NCBI GenBank assembly: GCA_017449065.1
Contig: JAFSKF010000031.1
Span: 32,847 to 96,846, forward strand
Source of the DNA: Bacteroidales bacterium
Lineage (GTDB): Bacteria > Bacteroidota > Bacteroidia > Bacteroidales > UBA3663
Direction: 5' to 3'
Length of the DNA: 64,000 nucleotides
Part shown: positions 38,102 through 49,900 of the stretch, piece after piece
Layout of the letters: each line of letters begins with the position of its first letter
Position numbering within the stretch: the stretch's first letter is position 1
The notes under the pieces: generated by a model
Told to the model about the DNA's origin: nothing
Databases searched by the model: none
What the model saw: only the letters and a program-made list of their open reading frames with translations
Program-made: the position numbers and the translations under genes

Positions 38102-40453
38102 TTAAAATGGGTATCCGATAGCCAAATGATATCCCAAGTTTTCAAAAAATGAACCGCTCTGATTATAGTATTTGTTATTGCTCTCCGACGGATCGTGAAT
38201 CGGCACTCCCACATCAAAGCGCAGCACCAGCATACCGAGGTCGTAGCGTAATCCGAGACCGGTATCGGTGGCAAGCTGTTCCATAAACGAACCGGTGAAC
38301 TGTCCTCCGGGACGCCCGCTTTCATGACGCAAGGTCCAGACGTTACCAGCATCGGCAAACAGCGCCGCATACAAATCGCCGGACAGCGGGAAGCGCCATT
38401 CGACATTAGCCTCCAGTTTCACGTCTCCTGTCTGATCCATATAACTGTACTTACCTCCGTTTGGAATGAAATCGCCGGGACCGACGCTGCGGATAGAAAA
38501 ACCACGTAAGGAATTGGCACCTCCGATAAAGAACTGCTCGCTATAGGGAACCGTCGTCGAGTTGCCATAGGCGTAGGCGATGCCTCCTAACAGTCGTGTC
38601 GCCAAGGTATGCCGATGTCCTAAATCCACATAGTTACGGAAATCCACCGAAGCCTTCAGAAACTGCGAGAAAGGCTGCCATAGCAACTGTCGTTCGCCTT
38701 GTTTCCGATGTGAGCCCACAGCACCCATCACGGCATCCATGATTCCGCCTGCCTCTACCAGTGACAACTGCATCCATTGTCTGCTATTACCTTTCACGAT
38801 TGTTCGGTTGTCGAAGATATAGGTATAACGTATGCTTGGTATAAACTGATTGGCAAAACTCTGTTTCAACACGGGATTCTGCGCCACGATGCTGTCAAAG
38901 TTATGGGTGGTGTTCATCAGTTTGGTATAAGCCAACTGAATCGGAGTGATAATATGAGTTGAGACTTCGTTCACCGAGAACGTATAGCTAATCTCTGCAG
39001 AAGTCTTCATCATCTGAAAGTAGCCTGAACGGCGCAAAATATCGGCAGAAAGGCTGTACTTGGTAGTGACCGGCAAATCGTAATCCACGTGCCTGAACGG
39101 CAACTGCAAACGCGGAACGGACAGCGACACCTTGCCTCCGAATTCATAGCTGTTCAACAAGCCGTTGTTTTCGCCGACGGTCCGTTTGCCCGTATTCCAT
39201 TCGTAACCGGCATCGAGTTCCAGGGAAAGCAGTTCACCGCCTCCAAACAGATTCTTGCGTTGGGCTCCAAAGGAAATACCGGGTCCCACCTGATCAATGT
39301 CTTTATACACACCCTTCACCTCCAAACTGCCCGTCCAAGGCAGATCGTAGGTCGAATGTATCTGCATAAGCATCTTTGTGGTGTCCGATGCCAGACTGTC
39401 GAACGCCATCAGGTTCTCCTCTTGTGCCAATGTATCCAAAGCCACCCACTCTATGCTATTATATTTAAAGGTGTTCAAGCGCGAAAGACGGTTCTGCACT
39501 TTGGCCGACATATCCGAACGATAGGTCTCCCCTTTTTTCAATGGCAAACTGCTGTACAGGCGCTTCGGCTTCATGTGCAGCCGGCCTCTCCAACCGATTG
39601 TTTTGAAATCCCGGCTCTCGAAGTTTTTCGGCGGCAATCCTAAGCCATAGTCCAAATAGATGGCGATGCTGTCCAACTTACAGGGATGCAAATCGATACG
39701 GTCGGCCATAAAATCGGTGAAGACGCGCAAATCGACGCGTCGCGCTGCCTGGGTGCTGTCGGCCACATAATGCACATAATTGGAAGAATAGTTGAAATAG
39801 CCGCTATCGACCATCATCTTGCCGATACGCTGTTTCTCGGCAGACAATGCCGATGCACTAAAACGCTGTCCCTGCTGAATGTAACTGTCCATTCGGGTGT
39901 GTGCGATGATGCTGTCCAAGCGGGAATCGTGATTCTTCATATATTCGATCGTACCGATTCTGGTCGGTTCGCCGTAGGTCACAACATAGGCGATCTTGGC
40001 CTTTTTCTTATTCCGTTTGGCAGGCACCAGCTGATAAGATACCTTACCCTCCAGATAGCCTTCATCAGCCATCGCCACCTCAGCAGCCCTGCATCGCAAC
40101 ACTGGGTTCACCTGACTGATCACAATCGGATCGCTTTTCAAGTGGTTCCATAGCCAATGCCGCAGGCCTTTTTCTTTCTCCGTATAGAGACCGTTGTAGA
40201 TCCATAATCCGAAAGGGAACGGTGACTGATGATAGGCACTGCCCAGAAAAGCACTGTTGGGCAACACCTCCAGCGTCTGTGCCACAGCCTCGCGGATGCT
40301 CGCATCAACGGTATCGGTCATCACCTCATCCAAACGCTTCACACCGCCATACAACAGCTCGTCCTCCGGCAAATGCTTCGTGGTGGAGCACGCACCAAGT
40401 ATAAGCATAGCCGAAATACAGGCAAGCCAACTATATAATCGTGTTCTTTTCAT
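38102..40453 (-). CDS. TamL: Omp85/TamA-family outer-membrane lipoprotein
   Basis: 783 residues with a lipoprotein signal (Cys22 in LGAC), the mark of Bacteroidetes TamL. POTRA-like domains occupy about 30-330, and a 16-strand-type Omp85 barrel follows, with QFFIGGANSLRGF and an end LGYHLAIGYPF finishing in Phe. It pairs with TamB to move or insert outer-membrane proteins or lipids. Its ATG overlaps the tamB stop (ATGA, 40450-40453), so it is translated in a coupled way with tamB. A related lipoprotein is at 49901-52117. Confidence 0.9.
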   Translation of the reverse strand: MKRTRLYSWLACISAMLILGACSTTKHLPEDELLYGGVKRLDEVMTDTVDASIREAVAQTLEVLPNSAFLGSAYHQSPFPFGLWIYNGLYTEKEKGLRHWLWNHLKSDPIVISQVNPVLRCRAAEVAMADEGYLEGKVSYQLVPAKRNKKKAKIAYVVTYGEPTRIGTIEYMKNHDSRLDSIIAHTRMDSYIQQGQRFSASALSAEKQRIGKMMVDSGYFNYSSNYVHYVADSTQAARRVDLRVFTDFMADRIDLHPCKLDSIAIYLDYGLGLPPKNFESRDFKTIGWRGRLHMKPKRLYSSLPLKKGETYRSDMSAKVQNRLSRLNTFKYNSIEWVALDTLAQEENLMAFDSLASDTTKMLMQIHSTYDLPWTGSLEVKGVYKDIDQVGPGISFGAQRKNLFGGGELLSLELDAGYEWNTGKRTVGENNGLLNSYEFGGKVSLSVPRLQLPFRHVDYDLPVTTKYSLSADILRRSGYFQMMKTSAEISYTFSVNEVSTHIITPIQLAYTKLMNTTHNFDSIVAQNPVLKQSFANQFIPSIRYTYIFDNRTIVKGNSRQWMQLSLVEAGGIMDAVMGAVGSHRKQGERQLLWQPFSQFLKASVDFRNYVDLGHRHTLATRLLGGIAYAYGNSTTVPYSEQFFIGGANSLRGFSIRSVGPGDFIPNGGKYSYMDQTGDVKLEANVEWRFPLSGDLYAALFADAGNVWTLRHESGRPGGQFTGSFMEQLATDTGLGLRYDLGMLVLRFDVGVPIHDPSESNNKYYNQSGSFFENLGYHLAIGYPF

Positions 40454-43400
40454 TGGTTCGTTGGAGATAAAGATTCTTGACGCAGTTTCTGGAGCATTGC
40501 TTCACGGGCAGCCGCACGTTTCTTACTATTCGGAATGAACAGTTGCCAGAAGCGGAAGGCATCGCGCTGCTGCACATAACCCACACCGGTTTCCACCACT
40601 TCGCCTTCCAAGACGCTTTCGTAGTTCAACTTCCTAAACAGGCGGACATAGTGCGACCCGTCTTTGTTGATCATCCATTCCATCGAAACGTCATTGATGA
40701 TCTCAGCATCATTCTTCTGCACTTCGTCACCGGTAGTCACTTTTCCGCCTACGGTTACCCGCATCCTATCGTTAAACAGTTTCTGCGAAACAGACACCGT
40801 ATAATCGGTCTGCTGTGCTCCGGTTCCGGTGGCATCGTAGGTGTCGATGCCGACATTGATTTCCGTATGCTTCATCTTGTTGGTTAGCAGCGATTCGATT
40901 TCTTTGTTCAGCAGGTTACTGATAGCGGCGTTGGCAGAAGCCATACCTGCATTAGAGGTCGATGCACTCGGACCCGAATAGGTCTGAGCCACCAATAGCA
41001 GCAAGGCCTGTTTCGAACGATCTTCGGCCGTCAGGGTTGCCAATTCACTCTGCATGGCAGCATCATCCGGAGCGGAACAGTCGAACACCACATCCATGTT
41101 TTCGAGGGTTCCCTTAATTAAGATTGAAACGACGAAACGCACCACTCTCGCACCACTCGACACATCGTTGATCGTACACTTCACGGGCTGCGATGCCGTC
41201 AAGTATAGTTCCGGTTCATCCACGACGCCATTCCATCGCACATAGCCATCCTTATTCAGCGCAAATTCTTTGGTCATCGGCAACATCGGCAACTTGAAGT
41301 TGATGTCGCCGTTGTTCACCTCGTAAGTTCCTGTCAGGCGTATCGAACCGGCTTCATCCGCTCCCAGCAGAAGTTCTCCGCCTCCCTGAATCTGCACCTT
41401 GTCGTCGCTGCTTGTCGGCAGATAAACCAGCACCTGCGCAGTCTTGTCAATCCGGATTCTCAGATTCACATCCAACTGCGAGTTCTCTCTACGGCGCATC
41501 GGGCGTTCCTCCATATCGAGTTCCTCCCTCGGTCGATCCATTTCGGCAAACGACTTGAACTCCACCAGATCGTTCAGCTGGCTGCTTGCCACCAAGTCGT
41601 CATCTTCGTAGTAATAAGTCAGTTCGCAGCCCGACAGAATCTGGATCTGTCCGTTGACCTTCAGGTTCTGAGGCGTACCGTTCACAGCTATGGAAGTGGA
41701 GAACGGCAGTTTACCGAACATAAACTGTCCGCGTGTCTTTCGGCGGTTGTTCTTAAACAGTCTCGCTTTCTCGGCTGTAATCAGCAGGTTGATGTCGGGA
41801 TTCGTCATGTCCTTACGCAAATCCACCACGCCGTCAATCACAATCGGACGCTTCGATTCCGTCTGGAATCCAATCTTATCGAACACCAGCTGTCCGTCCT
41901 TATAGACGATGCTGTCCGATGGCAAGCCCAAGGTCATATCGCAACCTTCGTACCAGACATGTGCATTATCGAACCAAAGAGATGCCGTCAGCGCATTAAA
42001 ATCCACGGAATCGCAGTCGAGCACAGCCCTTCCGTTCAGGTATCCGTCGAAGGCAATACTTGTCGGCAGGAACTGGTTGGCAACCGAAAGCGGCAACTGG
42101 ATCAGATGGGCCTCGGCATCGATGCGGTTGGTCAGTTTACCGTCGAACGTCGCCACCTTGAATGTATCGGCCCAAATAGTTCCATTGGCAGAAATCTCTT
42201 CCGATAGCAAGCGGGCTTTCGTGTTGACAGTATAGTCGAAGTTCGTCAGCGTATCGCAATACACCACATTGGCGAGATAGTCGTAGTTAGCGTCCCGAGG
42301 CACCAAGTGGGCATCTAAATGCGCTACACTGTGCTGTTCGTAATTCAAGGTATCCACATAGGCATCCAAATGCAGGCTGTCACTATTAACCAGTTGCACG
42401 TTCGCCTGGTCAAAACTCAATCCATAGTGTGCTAATATCGGCATCAAGGGGTTCTGCCGGTGCATATCCACATGCAGAGTCAGCGCCGGAATCGTCTGCT
42501 GCAAGGCGTTGATGTCAAAAGCCTTGTTTGTGGTCTGCATATCCAGTTCTCGGGTCACTTTATCCGCCACCTCCATCAGGTGGTTCACATCGCAAGCTGC
42601 ATGCAAATCCACCAGAGCGTCACCACCCTGAATATTCAGCGACAGCAGTCTCGGTTCGCTTCTGAAGTACAGTAACACCGAATCAAAGTCACCCACCTCG
42701 GGTACAGAAACTTCTATTTCTCCCTTAGCGGATAACGTATCATTCAGATACAGGCCTGCCAGATGCACCTCTCCCTGCGCCAGCGACAGTCCCGAATGCA
42801 GTTGCAAATCATACACACCTTTTTCGAGCGATGCCTGCAAGGTCACATCGCGAAAAGTATCGATACTATGTACCGAATCGTTATTCACAACATAGACGAG
42901 ACTGTCTAACGAAAGTGAGGCCTGCAAAGAAGTACGACGCTTGCCGAAATCGAAATGCTGCCCTTTTGCCTTGGCCTGTACATTCACATCTTCCAGATCA
43001 AGACCTGCATAGTAGTCGGGCACATGCAAATGCTGCACTGCCAGATCGATGTCGTAGGCCGTTGCGCGTTCGTCGAAGCTGCCTTTAGCTTCCAACACCG
43101 GCAGGGTGTCGGTTTGGAGTAGCGACAATGCGGCCTGATACAAATTCTTTCGTTGACTACCCGCTAATTGCAGACTCAGCGTATCGGGCAAACGGTAGTC
43201 GCGTTTATCCGGTGCCTATAGAAAGCCGACAACAGAGAATCCGCTTCTCTCACGGAAGCATCCAGGCTGACCCAGGCTTCCCTCCTGCCGTTGTCGAACG
43301 GATGCCAGCCGGCCCCTCTTGCCCGCAAATCCACATAGTCGGGCACTTGCAGCCGCAAAGTGTCTATCCGGCAGGTATCGGGAGTGACGAAAGCCGACAC

Positions 43401-44258
43401 TATCGCTGCCACATCTGCTCCTGCGGGCCAGTACTGCTGCAAATTCGGCAAAGCTTCGGCACCGACCATCATCCAGTCGGCATGAGACAACTTGGCTTCC
43501 AGTTGGGTTTGCACGAAGCCTTGGGTTGAATCGTTCAGAAAGGCAAGATCCACATCTGCCGACAATCCGGCATACGAAGCAGGCAGAAGCACCCACAGCG
43601 TATCGACGTGCAGGCGGCTGTCTTGCATAACGAATTCCTCCACATGCACTTGCAACGAATCGAGGTTCCAGCGATCATATTCCACGTGTCCGTCTTTCAA
43701 GTCGAGTTGTCGCACCTGCACATTCCAGGGATCTGTCTGTGTCGTGTCTTCCTCCGATTCCTGCGCCTGATAGGCTACAGTAACCTGCGGATCGGCCAGC
43801 AACACTCTTCCTACCCGCACTTCATTGCTATCCAGATTTAACTGTATCTTCTGCACCTGAAAATCGGAAAACGAGGCATTCAGATCAAGTCCGCTGACCC
43901 ATGTGCTGTCGATATGGCTCACCACGCCATTCACTTCTACGTTGTTCACCACCCAATAGGGCTGCCCCTCTTTCGGATAATCATCCAAAGCCGTGCGCAA
44001 CCGGTGCACATATACCAATGTATCACTGGAAGGATACTTGCGCAGCAGCACGTCCCGCAACTCGATGTCCAACGGGTAGCGCAAACGGAGCTTTCCCACA
44101 GAAAGGTGCATATCCGGCAGCAGCGTATTCACCATGGGCACACCTCTTCTCACCAGCGTATCTTGCACAAAAGGCACATAGAGCAGTGCCGGCACGGCAA
44201 GCACCAGCACCAGCAAGAACAAGATAAGGTATCCTAAGATCTTGAAAAATCTCTTCAT
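40450..44258 (-). pseudogene. tamB: tamB, split by a -1 frameshift near 43211-43220
   Basis: Two reading frames together form one TamB. The 5' part (ATG 44258, stop 43176) has a membrane anchor MKRFFKILGYLILFLLVLVL and AsmA/TamB-like beta repeats. The 3' part (in-frame from about 43216 to 40450) carries the TamB C-terminal domain (GELLLGADEAGSIRLTGTYE, EFALNKDGYVRWNG). On the minus strand, one extra G in the GG of CTATAGGCACCGG would join them as ...AFYRAPDKRDYRLPDTL... in one frame. The total would be about 1270 codons, somewhat short for Bacteroidetes TamB. It may be a real mutation, a sequencing error in a short G run or, less likely, a recoding site. Confidence 0.85.
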
Positions 44259-44316
44259 GTTGCTCCGAGCGTCACCCAAGGCCCTTATGTAAGCATAAAA
44301 TCACCTGTACGCCGCG

Positions 44317-44348
44317 CAAATTTAGCCAAAAAACAAAATTCCTCCAAA
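44317..44348 (-). promoter_or_regulatory. Promoter of tamB-tamL
   Basis: Minus-strand -7 TAAATTTG (plus-strand 44317-44324), 20-bp spacer, -33 TTTG (plus-strand CAAA 44345-44348). It is a consensus layout about 60 bp before the tamB ATG. Confidence 0.8.
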
Positions 44349-44388
44349 TATTTCGTCGGAAATTGTGCCTACTATGTCAAAATTTCAC

Positions 44389-44439
44389 ACTTTTTACCGA
44401 CAAAAAGTCGCATTTCCGGGGGTTGGCATGCCTTTTGTA
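44389..44439 (+). promoter_or_regulatory. clpB upstream region: sigma-54-like site and small hairpin
   Basis: TTGGCATG-N4-TTGTA (44423-44439) has the sigma-54 spacing: GG at 44425-44426 and G at 44437, ten bases between. The usual GC at -12 is GT here. A 7-bp hairpin ACTTTTT/AAAAAGT (44389-44408) lies just upstream. No TAnnTTTG box is present before clpB. Confidence 0.4.
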
Positions 44440-44479
44440 TTTGATTGGGCAGAAATATTAACTTAAAAAATGATAGCTT

Positions 44480-46558
44480 ATGACAACCAACACTAACAAC
44501 AATCAGCAGCAAGGCGAGAAGGCGCTCGATAAGTTCGCCCTCAATCTTTGCCAGCGAGCCAAGGAAGGCAAGCTCGATCCGGTCATCGGCCGAGACGAAG
44601 AAATCCGGCGTGTCCTGCAGATTCTGAGCCGTCGTACCAAGAACAACCCTGTGCTGATCGGCGAACCGGGAACAGGTAAGACCGCCATTGCCGAAGGTCT
44701 TGCCCAGCGTATCGTGCGTGGCGATGTGCCCGAAAACCTGAAGTCGAAGCAGCTCTATAGCCTCGATATGGGTGCTTTGGTTGCAGGTGCCATGTACAAA
44801 GGTGAGTTCGAAGAGCGTCTGAAAAACGTGATCAAGGAGGTTCAGGAGTCGGATGGTGAGATCATTCTTTTCATCGATGAGATCCACACGCTGGTGGGTG
44901 CCGGCGGTGGTAGCGGTAGCATGGATGCCGCTAACATCCTGAAACCGGCTTTGGCGCGTGGAGAACTGCGAGCCATAGGTGCCACCACGCTCGACGAGTA
45001 CCAAAAGTATTTCGAGACGGATAAGGCACTTGAACGCCGTTTCCAGAAGGTGATGGTCGATGAACCAGACGAGGCTTCGGCTATTGCCATTCTGCGAGGT
45101 CTGAAGGAACGCTACGAGAACCACCACAAGATCCGAATTAAGGATGAAGCTGTGATTCAGGCGGTACGTCTGTCAACGCGCTACATCACCGACCGTTTCC
45201 TGCCCGATAAGGCCATCGACCTCATCGACGAGGCTTCTGCCAAACTCCGTATGGAACACGACAGCGAACCGCAGGCGCTCGACGAGATCCATCGCCAGAT
45301 CATGCAGTTTGAAATCGAACGCGAAGCTATTAAACGCGAGAACGACAAGCAGAAACTTTCGGCCCTCGAAGAAAAGATCAGCGGACTGAAAACCGAAGAG
45401 AACCGTTTGCGCAAGCAGTGGGAGGAAGAGAAAGCCCGCATCAACCGCATCCAGCAGAACAAGATCGACATCGAACAGCTGAAGTTCCAGGCTGAGCAGG
45501 CCAAGCAACAAGGTGACTATGCTCGAGTGGCTAAGATCCAGTATGAGACGATTCCTGCCAAGGAGAAAGAGATCGAAGACCTCACGCGATTAGGGGCCAA
45601 CGAAGAGAATGCCCTGATTCGCGAAGAAGTAACCGCCGAGGATATTGCCGAAGTGGTGGCACGTTGGACAGGCATTCCAGTTGCCAAGATGCTGACTTCC
45701 GAACGCGATAAACTGGTGCATCTTGAAGAAGAACTGCATCGTCGTGTGGTAGGTCAGGAAGAGGCGATTACAGCGGTTGCCAATGCCATCCGACGGAATC
45801 GTGCCGGTCTGAGTGACCAGAATCGTCCTATCGGTTCTTTCCTGTTTCTGGGTCAAACCGGTGTCGGCAAAACCGAATTGGCGAAGGCTTTGGCTGAGTT
45901 CCTGTTCGACGACGAGCGTATGCTGACGCGTATCGATATGTCGGAGTATCAGGAGAAATTCAGCACCACACGTCTGTTCGGTGCGCCTCCAGGATACGTC
46001 GGCTACGAGGAAGGAGGACAGCTTACCGAGGCTGTACGCCGCAAGCCTTACAGCGTAGTATTGTTCGATGAGGTGGAAAAAGCCCATCCGGATGTGTTCA
46101 ACACGCTTCTGCAAGTGCTTGACGAGGGACACATGACCGACGGTAAGGGCCGTCAGGTGAATTTCAAGAACACGGTCATCATCATGACGTCCAATTTGGC
46201 AGAGAACCAACTCCGTCAGTTCATGCGTCAGGAGTTCCTGAACCGTATCGACGAGATTGTGAACTTCCAAGCTCTCACCGAACAGGACATCCGCAAGGTG
46301 GTCGATATCCAACTTGACCGTTGCTACCAGTTGATGCAGAACAACGACATCACCTTACAAGTTACCGACGATGCCCGTCGCTTCCTGGCTCATGTGGGCT
46401 TCGACCCGCAGTTCGGTGCCCGACCTGTCAAGCGTGCCATCCAGCATCATGTGCTCAACGAACTCTCGAAGGCTTTGCTCAGCGGACACATCGACCGCTC
46501 CCGTCCTATCATCGTCGATAAGGATCCTGAGGAAGAGAAACTCTCGTTCCGCAATTAA
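44480..46558 (+). CDS. clpB: ClpB disaggregase lacking the N domain
   Basis: 692 residues against about 860 for normal ClpB. The protein starts [20 protein letters not shown] and enters the first AAA+ module at once, so the roughly 150-residue Clp N domain is absent; the upstream 200 bp are promoter sequence and do not encode it. NBD1 has Walker A GEPGTGKT (61-68) and Walker B IILFIDE (128-134). A middle coiled coil (about 255-375) is kept, and NBD2 has GQTGVGKT (458-465) and VVLFDE (526-531). Between MTSN and EFLNRID, NBD2 is about 20 residues shorter than in E. coli ClpB. It should disaggregate proteins with DnaK; its DnaJ partner here is also reduced. Confidence 0.92.
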   Translation: MTTNTNNNQQQGEKALDKFALNLCQRAKEGKLDPVIGRDEEIRRVLQILSRRTKNNPVLIGEPGTGKTAIAEGLAQRIVRGDVPENLKSKQLYSLDMGALVAGAMYKGEFEERLKNVIKEVQESDGEIILFIDEIHTLVGAGGGSGSMDAANILKPALARGELRAIGATTLDEYQKYFETDKALERRFQKVMVDEPDEASAIAILRGLKERYENHHKIRIKDEAVIQAVRLSTRYITDRFLPDKAIDLIDEASAKLRMEHDSEPQALDEIHRQIMQFEIEREAIKRENDKQKLSALEEKISGLKTEENRLRKQWEEEKARINRIQQNKIDIEQLKFQAEQAKQQGDYARVAKIQYETIPAKEKEIEDLTRLGANEENALIREEVTAEDIAEVVARWTGIPVAKMLTSERDKLVHLEEELHRRVVGQEEAITAVANAIRRNRAGLSDQNRPIGSFLFLGQTGVGKTELAKALAEFLFDDERMLTRIDMSEYQEKFSTTRLFGAPPGYVGYEEGGQLTEAVRRKPYSVVLFDEVEKAHPDVFNTLLQVLDEGHMTDGKGRQVNFKNTVIIMTSNLAENQLRQFMRQEFLNRIDEIVNFQALTEQDIRKVVDIQLDRCYQLMQNNDITLQVTDDARRFLAHVGFDPQFGARPVKRAIQHHVLNELSKALLSGHIDRSRPIIVDKDPEEEKLSFRN

Positions 46559-46574
46559 CTTGACTCTTTATACA

Positions 46575-46622
46575 AAACACACATCCAGCTGCTTCTCTGA
46601 AAACGGCTGGATGTGTGTTTTT
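46575..46622. terminator. Bidirectional terminator between clpB and the GH105 gene
   Basis: A perfect 15-bp stem: AAACACACATCCAGC (46575-46589) with GCTGGATGTGTGTTT (46606-46620), followed by T rightward. Leftward the stem runs into TTTTGTA. It serves both convergent genes. Confidence 0.9.
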
Positions 46623-46656
46623 GGCCTATAGAGTATAAACGAGAAAAGCAGTACGC

Positions 46657-47994
46657 TTAATGAGACACAAACTTGTTCATCTCGTAGCAGCCCATGAAGA
46701 AGGGACCTGTAGCTTTTCCGTCATCGTGACGGATTTTCTCATGAATATAATAGTTGAAGGAACCATCGCGATAAGGACGTCCTCCCAAACCGCCGACAGC
46801 ACAGCATTGAGAAAGCGTAAGCCGACCGTCATCGTCGCGAATCAGCATCGGACAGTTCTTGTCTTCGTCACGATGTACGAACTTCGTTTGCTGCAAACCG
46901 TCGAAAACTGTCTGACACAACGACTGGTACTTGGCTGGCAGATAGCCTTTATTGATGGCTTTGGCAATCGCATAGAGGAACTGTGTGGTGACCGAAGCCT
47001 CCGGCCAGTTGCCTTCGCGATCCGGCTGATCCATGACCTGATACCACAAACCTCCGCGCTGGTACTGCGGAAGAGCATCGACCAAAGTGTTGATGTAGCG
47101 AATCAGCGTATCGCGTCCGGAAATCATGATTGTGTCTTTGTGGCCCAAATTCAGCGGCGACTGGAAGCCCTCTGGAATGTAATCGAGAATATCGACCATC
47201 GCCATAAGGTACCAACCTACAGAACGCCCCCAGAAATTAGGACTGTGTCCTTCGGCATCGCTCCAACGTTGGGCGGCTGCTTCGTCCCATGCATGGTGTA
47301 AAAGACCTGTACGAGGGTCATAGGTGTGACGCCAACAGGTAATCACCTGCTGCAAGGCTTCTGCCTGCCATTCCGGCTTGTGGAACGTAGCACCATAGGC
47401 AGCCATGAAAGGCGAAGCCATATAGATGCCATCCAGCCACATCTGATGCGGATAAATCAGCTTGTGCCAATAGCCGCCGTCGCAAGTACGAGGCTGGTTC
47501 TTCAGTTGCTTAATAAGCTGCGACTCCATAGCCTTCTTGTACTTTGCCAGTTTCCGGTTTGCTTGCTCCTTTCCTCCCACGAGATCCGGATTCGCCTGAA
47601 TGTCGCGATACACTTGGCACACGACCGCACCGCCACGAATCAAGTCGAGATTATAGGCTTCCATAGCACGAAGCTTAATGTTTCCGTTATCCTCAATCAG
47701 GCTGTCGCACCATTGTTCTGCATAATCGAAAAAGCGTTTGTCGCCGGTTTCTGCATACAAGTACAGGTAAGCGTAGCCACCCACACCCTGGGTATAGCCG
47801 AAAAAGAGTTTCGACCCCCAATCGTACTGCCAAAGCTCCGGGAAACGTTTCAACTCGTCTTCGGCAAACTGCAAAGCCATTTGCTTTGGATCATCGATCA
47901 AATTGCGCGGTGTGACGCGAGGCACACGGGGAGAATGCGCAAAGCTCACCACAGCCGAAGCCATGATGAGCAGTGTGAGGAGAGATTTTTTCAT
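46657..47994 (-). CDS. GH105-type unsaturated rhamnogalacturonyl hydrolase
   Basis: 445 residues with a signal peptide ([21 protein letters not shown]). The (alpha/alpha)6-barrel family is marked by [18 protein letters not shown], with the general acid/base Asp of WLDG, and by [18 protein letters not shown]. It would remove unsaturated uronate from pectic oligosaccharides left by lyases. There are no pectin transport or lyase genes nearby. Its ATG overlaps the stop of aspS (ATGA, 47991-47994), an unusual link to a tRNA synthetase. It could also be a GH88-like unsaturated glucuronyl hydrolase; GH105 fits better by the sequence around the acid. Confidence 0.85.
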   Translation of the reverse strand: MKKSLLTLLIMASAVVSFAHSPRVPRVTPRNLIDDPKQMALQFAEDELKRFPELWQYDWGSKLFFGYTQGVGGYAYLYLYAETGDKRFFDYAEQWCDSLIEDNGNIKLRAMEAYNLDLIRGGAVVCQVYRDIQANPDLVGGKEQANRKLAKYKKAMESQLIKQLKNQPRTCDGGYWHKLIYPHQMWLDGIYMASPFMAAYGATFHKPEWQAEALQQVITCWRHTYDPRTGLLHHAWDEAAAQRWSDAEGHSPNFWGRSVGWYLMAMVDILDYIPEGFQSPLNLGHKDTIMISGRDTLIRYINTLVDALPQYQRGGLWYQVMDQPDREGNWPEASVTTQFLYAIAKAINKGYLPAKYQSLCQTVFDGLQQTKFVHRDEDKNCPMLIRDDDGRLTLSQCCAVGGLGGRPYRDGSFNYYIHEKIRHDDGKATGPFFMGCYEMNKFVSH

Positions 47995-49775
47995 TCTTCT
48001 TTAAGATTAAGAGCGATTTGAAGTTCATCCAGTTGCGCTTGGTCGATAGCGCATGGAGCATCGATCATCACATCACGTCCGGAATTGTTCTTCGGGAAAG
48101 CGATAGTATCGCGGATGCTGTCGATTTCAGCGAACATCGAAACCACACGATCGAGACCGAAAGCCAAACCTGCATGAGGAGGAGCTCCATACTTGAATGC
48201 ATTAATCAGACAGCCAAACTGTTCCATAGCCTTCTCGTCGGTAAAGCCCAGCAGCTCTAACATCTTCTGCTGCAAAGCGGAATCGTGGATACGTACCGAA
48301 CCGCCACCCAATTCAACACCGTTCATGACACAGTCGTATGCCCATGAACGCACCTTACCCTGATCGGTATCGAGCAACGGAATGTCCTCGGGATTCGGCA
48401 TAGTGAACGGGTGATGCGTTGCGTAATAGCGTTGTGTTTCATCATCCCATTCAAACAAAGGAAAGTCGATAACCCAAAGCGGAACGAATTTCGAAGGATC
48501 GCGGAAGCCCAACTGCTGCCCCATTTCCAAGCGGAGAGCGCACAACTGCTTCTGTGTCTTGCGCATTTCTCCGCAAAGAATAAGAATCAGATCGCCGTTC
48601 TCGGCCTCCATCTTATTGAGAACACCCTCGATGACCTCCGGCGCATAGAACTTATCGATGCTCGATTTGACAGAACCGTCCTCATTCTTACGTACCCAAA
48701 TCAGACCCTTGGCGCCAATCTGGCTCTTCTTGACGAAATCAGTCAGACCATCAATCTGCTTGCGAGTGTAATTGGCACAACCTTTAGCATTGATACCTGC
48801 CACGTATGGAACACTATCGAACACCGAGAACAGACCCTCTGGGAAAACAGAAGGAATCTGGTAGCCTTTCGTCTCGTTCTTCAGTTCGACGAACTTCATA
48901 TCGAAGCGCAGATCCGGCTTGTCCGAACCGTAATACTTCATGGCATCTTCCCAAGTCATGCGCGGGAACTTATCGAACTCTATGCCTTTCAACTCCTTGA
49001 AGAGGTGCTTCATCATACCTTCGAACATCTCGATCACATCCTCCTGTTCGGCAAAAGACATCTCACAGTCAATCTGCGTAAACTCAGGCTGACGGTCGGC
49101 ACGAAGGTCCTCATCGCGGAAGCATTTTACAATCTGGAAGTAACGGTCCATACCGGCCACCATCAGAAGTTGCTTGAACTGCTGAGGCGACTGAGGCAAT
49201 GCATAGAACTGACCTGGATTCATGCGTGAAGGAACCACAAAGTCGCGAGCGCCTTCTGGCGTCGATTTGATAAGCATCGGCGTCTCAATCTCCAAAAAAT
49301 TATGGGCATCAAGATAGCGACGTACTTCAAATGCCAGTTTGTGACGAAGTTCCAGATTCTTACGAACCATCGGACGACGCAGGTCGAGATAACGGTATTG
49401 CATACGGAGATCATCTCCGCCGTCGGTATTATCCTCGATGGTGAATGGAGGCACTTCGGAAGTAGAAATAATATTCAGCTGGCTGACAACAATCTCGATG
49501 TCGCCGGTAGGATTCTTGGCATTCTTCGATTCACGCTCACGAACCACACCGATGGCCTGAATGACATACTCACGCCCGAGGTGATTTGCCTTGTCACACA
49601 TTTCGGCATTTCCATCCGACTCGTCGAACACCAACTGGGTAATACCATAACGGTCGCGAAGATCGACGAATGTCAGACCGCCCATCTTGCGTACACGCTG
49701 CACCCATCCGGCCAGCGTCACCTCTTGTCCAACGTTTGCGAGACGAAGCTCGCCACAAGTTTCTTTCCTATACAT
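47991..49775 (-). CDS. aspS: Aspartyl-tRNA synthetase
   Basis: 594 residues, bacterial type. It has an N-terminal OB anticodon-binding fold (about 1-110), class II motif 2 [18 protein letters not shown], the bacterial insertion (GAD) domain (about 290-400) and motif 3 [13 protein letters not shown] near the C-terminus. It charges tRNA-Asp. A consensus promoter lies 55 bp upstream. The stop codon overlaps the start of the GH105 gene. Confidence 0.97.
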   Translation of the reverse strand: MYRKETCGELRLANVGQEVTLAGWVQRVRKMGGLTFVDLRDRYGITQLVFDESDGNAEMCDKANHLGREYVIQAIGVVRERESKNAKNPTGDIEIVVSQLNIISTSEVPPFTIEDNTDGGDDLRMQYRYLDLRRPMVRKNLELRHKLAFEVRRYLDAHNFLEIETPMLIKSTPEGARDFVVPSRMNPGQFYALPQSPQQFKQLLMVAGMDRYFQIVKCFRDEDLRADRQPEFTQIDCEMSFAEQEDVIEMFEGMMKHLFKELKGIEFDKFPRMTWEDAMKYYGSDKPDLRFDMKFVELKNETKGYQIPSVFPEGLFSVFDSVPYVAGINAKGCANYTRKQIDGLTDFVKKSQIGAKGLIWVRKNEDGSVKSSIDKFYAPEVIEGVLNKMEAENGDLILILCGEMRKTQKQLCALRLEMGQQLGFRDPSKFVPLWVIDFPLFEWDDETQRYYATHHPFTMPNPEDIPLLDTDQGKVRSWAYDCVMNGVELGGGSVRIHDSALQQKMLELLGFTDEKAMEQFGCLINAFKYGAPPHAGLAFGLDRVVSMFAEIDSIRDTIAFPKNNSGRDVMIDAPCAIDQAQLDELQIALNLKEE

Positions 49776-49830
49776 ATAAGATAATAATTATTGTTTTTCG
49801 TCTTAGGGTCAACCCCGTTTTTATAGGGCG

Positions 49831-49862
49831 CAAATATAGTGCATAATTTTTAATTTTCCAAA
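49831..49862 (-). promoter_or_regulatory. Promoter of aspS
   Basis: Minus-strand -7 TATATTTG (plus-strand 49831-49838), 20-bp spacer, -33 TTTG (plus-strand CAAA 49859-49862). Full consensus layout. Confidence 0.82.
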
Positions 49863-49900
49863 TAATCGGAAAAATATTTCGCTTGTCAGGCCGTACGGCA

